From contig JBFLVN010000064.1 of the NCBI GenBank assembly GCA_040758475.1, forward strand, positions 1-15,047: a stretch of 15,047 nt of DNA, given 5' to 3'. The DNA comes from JBFLVN01 sp040758475 (lineage in GTDB: Bacteria; JAGRBM01). Position numbers and translations under genes: made by a program. Every line of letters starts with the position of its first letter. The first letter of the stretch is position 1. This document shows, piece after piece, positions 14,898 through 15,047 of this stretch. The notes beneath the pieces were generated by a model. It searched no databases. It was given only the letters and a program-made list of their open reading frames with translations, and was not told the origin of the DNA.

Positions 14898-14913
14898 TGC
14901 AGGAGGCGTGCCA
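14898..14913 (-). promoter_or_regulatory. Strong sigma-54 promoter of pal
   Basis: Minus-strand TGGCACGCCTCCTGCA matches TGGCACG-N4-TTGCW at 11 of 12 specified positions (only the first T of TTGC is C), with exact GG/GC spacing. The predicted transcription start is near 14887, 33 nt before the pal ATG and just ahead of its AAGGAG site. A sigma-54 activator is encoded 2.3 kb away. Confidence 0.75.
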
Positions 14914-14968
14914 GTTGCGGGGAAAGGGGATTTGGTTGGCAACGCCTTTGGAGCGGTTTAAACGAGGG

Positions 14969-15019
14969 TTGCCCAATCGGAAATTGAAAGAATGGGGCAA
15001 TCTGGGTGTGGTGGGGCAA
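14969..15019. repeat. Three related GGGCAA repeats, possible activator-binding sites
   Basis: TGGGGCAA occurs at 14993-15000 and 15012-15019 (19 bp apart, close to two helical turns), and its inverted relative TTGCCCAA at 14969-14976. They lie about 82 to 132 nt upstream of the predicted pal start, the usual enhancer distance for NtrC-type activators. Confidence 0.45.
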
Positions 15020-15047
15020 AATTCCACACTGGTGCGCGAACAGTGAC

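Noticed and set aside
14855..15019. N-terminal extension of Pal to 263 residues.
   Set aside because: It would place the sigma-54 promoter and the AAGGAG site inside the gene and bury the signal peptide; the ATG at 14854 gives a normal lipoprotein start.

Overview
The window is GC-rich, densely packed bacterial DNA. The diderm (Gram-negative) signature is clear: a Pal-type peptidoglycan-binding lipoprotein, a YidC with a large periplasmic domain, and an NtrC-type sigma-54 activator. I see no rRNA, tRNA, insertion sequence, CRISPR array or phage gene. The style (high GC, NtrC regulators, B12-binding radical SAM enzymes in tandem) fits Deltaproteobacteria-like or related uncultivated phyla. That placement is inference and is not proven by any single gene.

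Left part, minus strand (1-4740): the conserved membrane-biogenesis block rpmH - rnpA - yidD - yidC - jag. It is tightly coupled, with GTGA stop/start overlaps at rnpA/yidD and yidD/yidC. A sigma-70-like promoter and a perfect 18-bp palindrome sit ahead of rpmH. The usual neighbour dnaA is not present. Instead a 600-aa ion transporter of the NhaD/ArsB/SLC13 (IT) superfamily lies upstream, with its own candidate sigma-54 promoter.

Middle, plus strand (5186-10592): three consecutive genes for class B (B12-binding) radical SAM proteins, probably one operon (ATGA overlap, then an 8-nt gap). All three also share an extra C-terminal domain of about 120-130 residues that looks like a beta-sandwich. 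This tandem set, with its shared accessory domain, is the best candidate here for an undescribed system. It is probably a multi-step modification (methylation or rearrangement) of one substrate class, but the substrate is unknown.

Right part, minus strand (10601-15047): an operon of a small secreted His-rich helical protein, a membrane histidine kinase and an NtrC-family response regulator. Upstream of it is pal, encoding the OmpA-like lipoprotein. A near-consensus sigma-54 promoter lies about 33 nt ahead of the pal start codon, with three short related repeats at enhancer distance. This suggests, by inference, that the neighbouring NtrC-type regulator may control pal and perhaps its own operon, linking an envelope signal to envelope stability.
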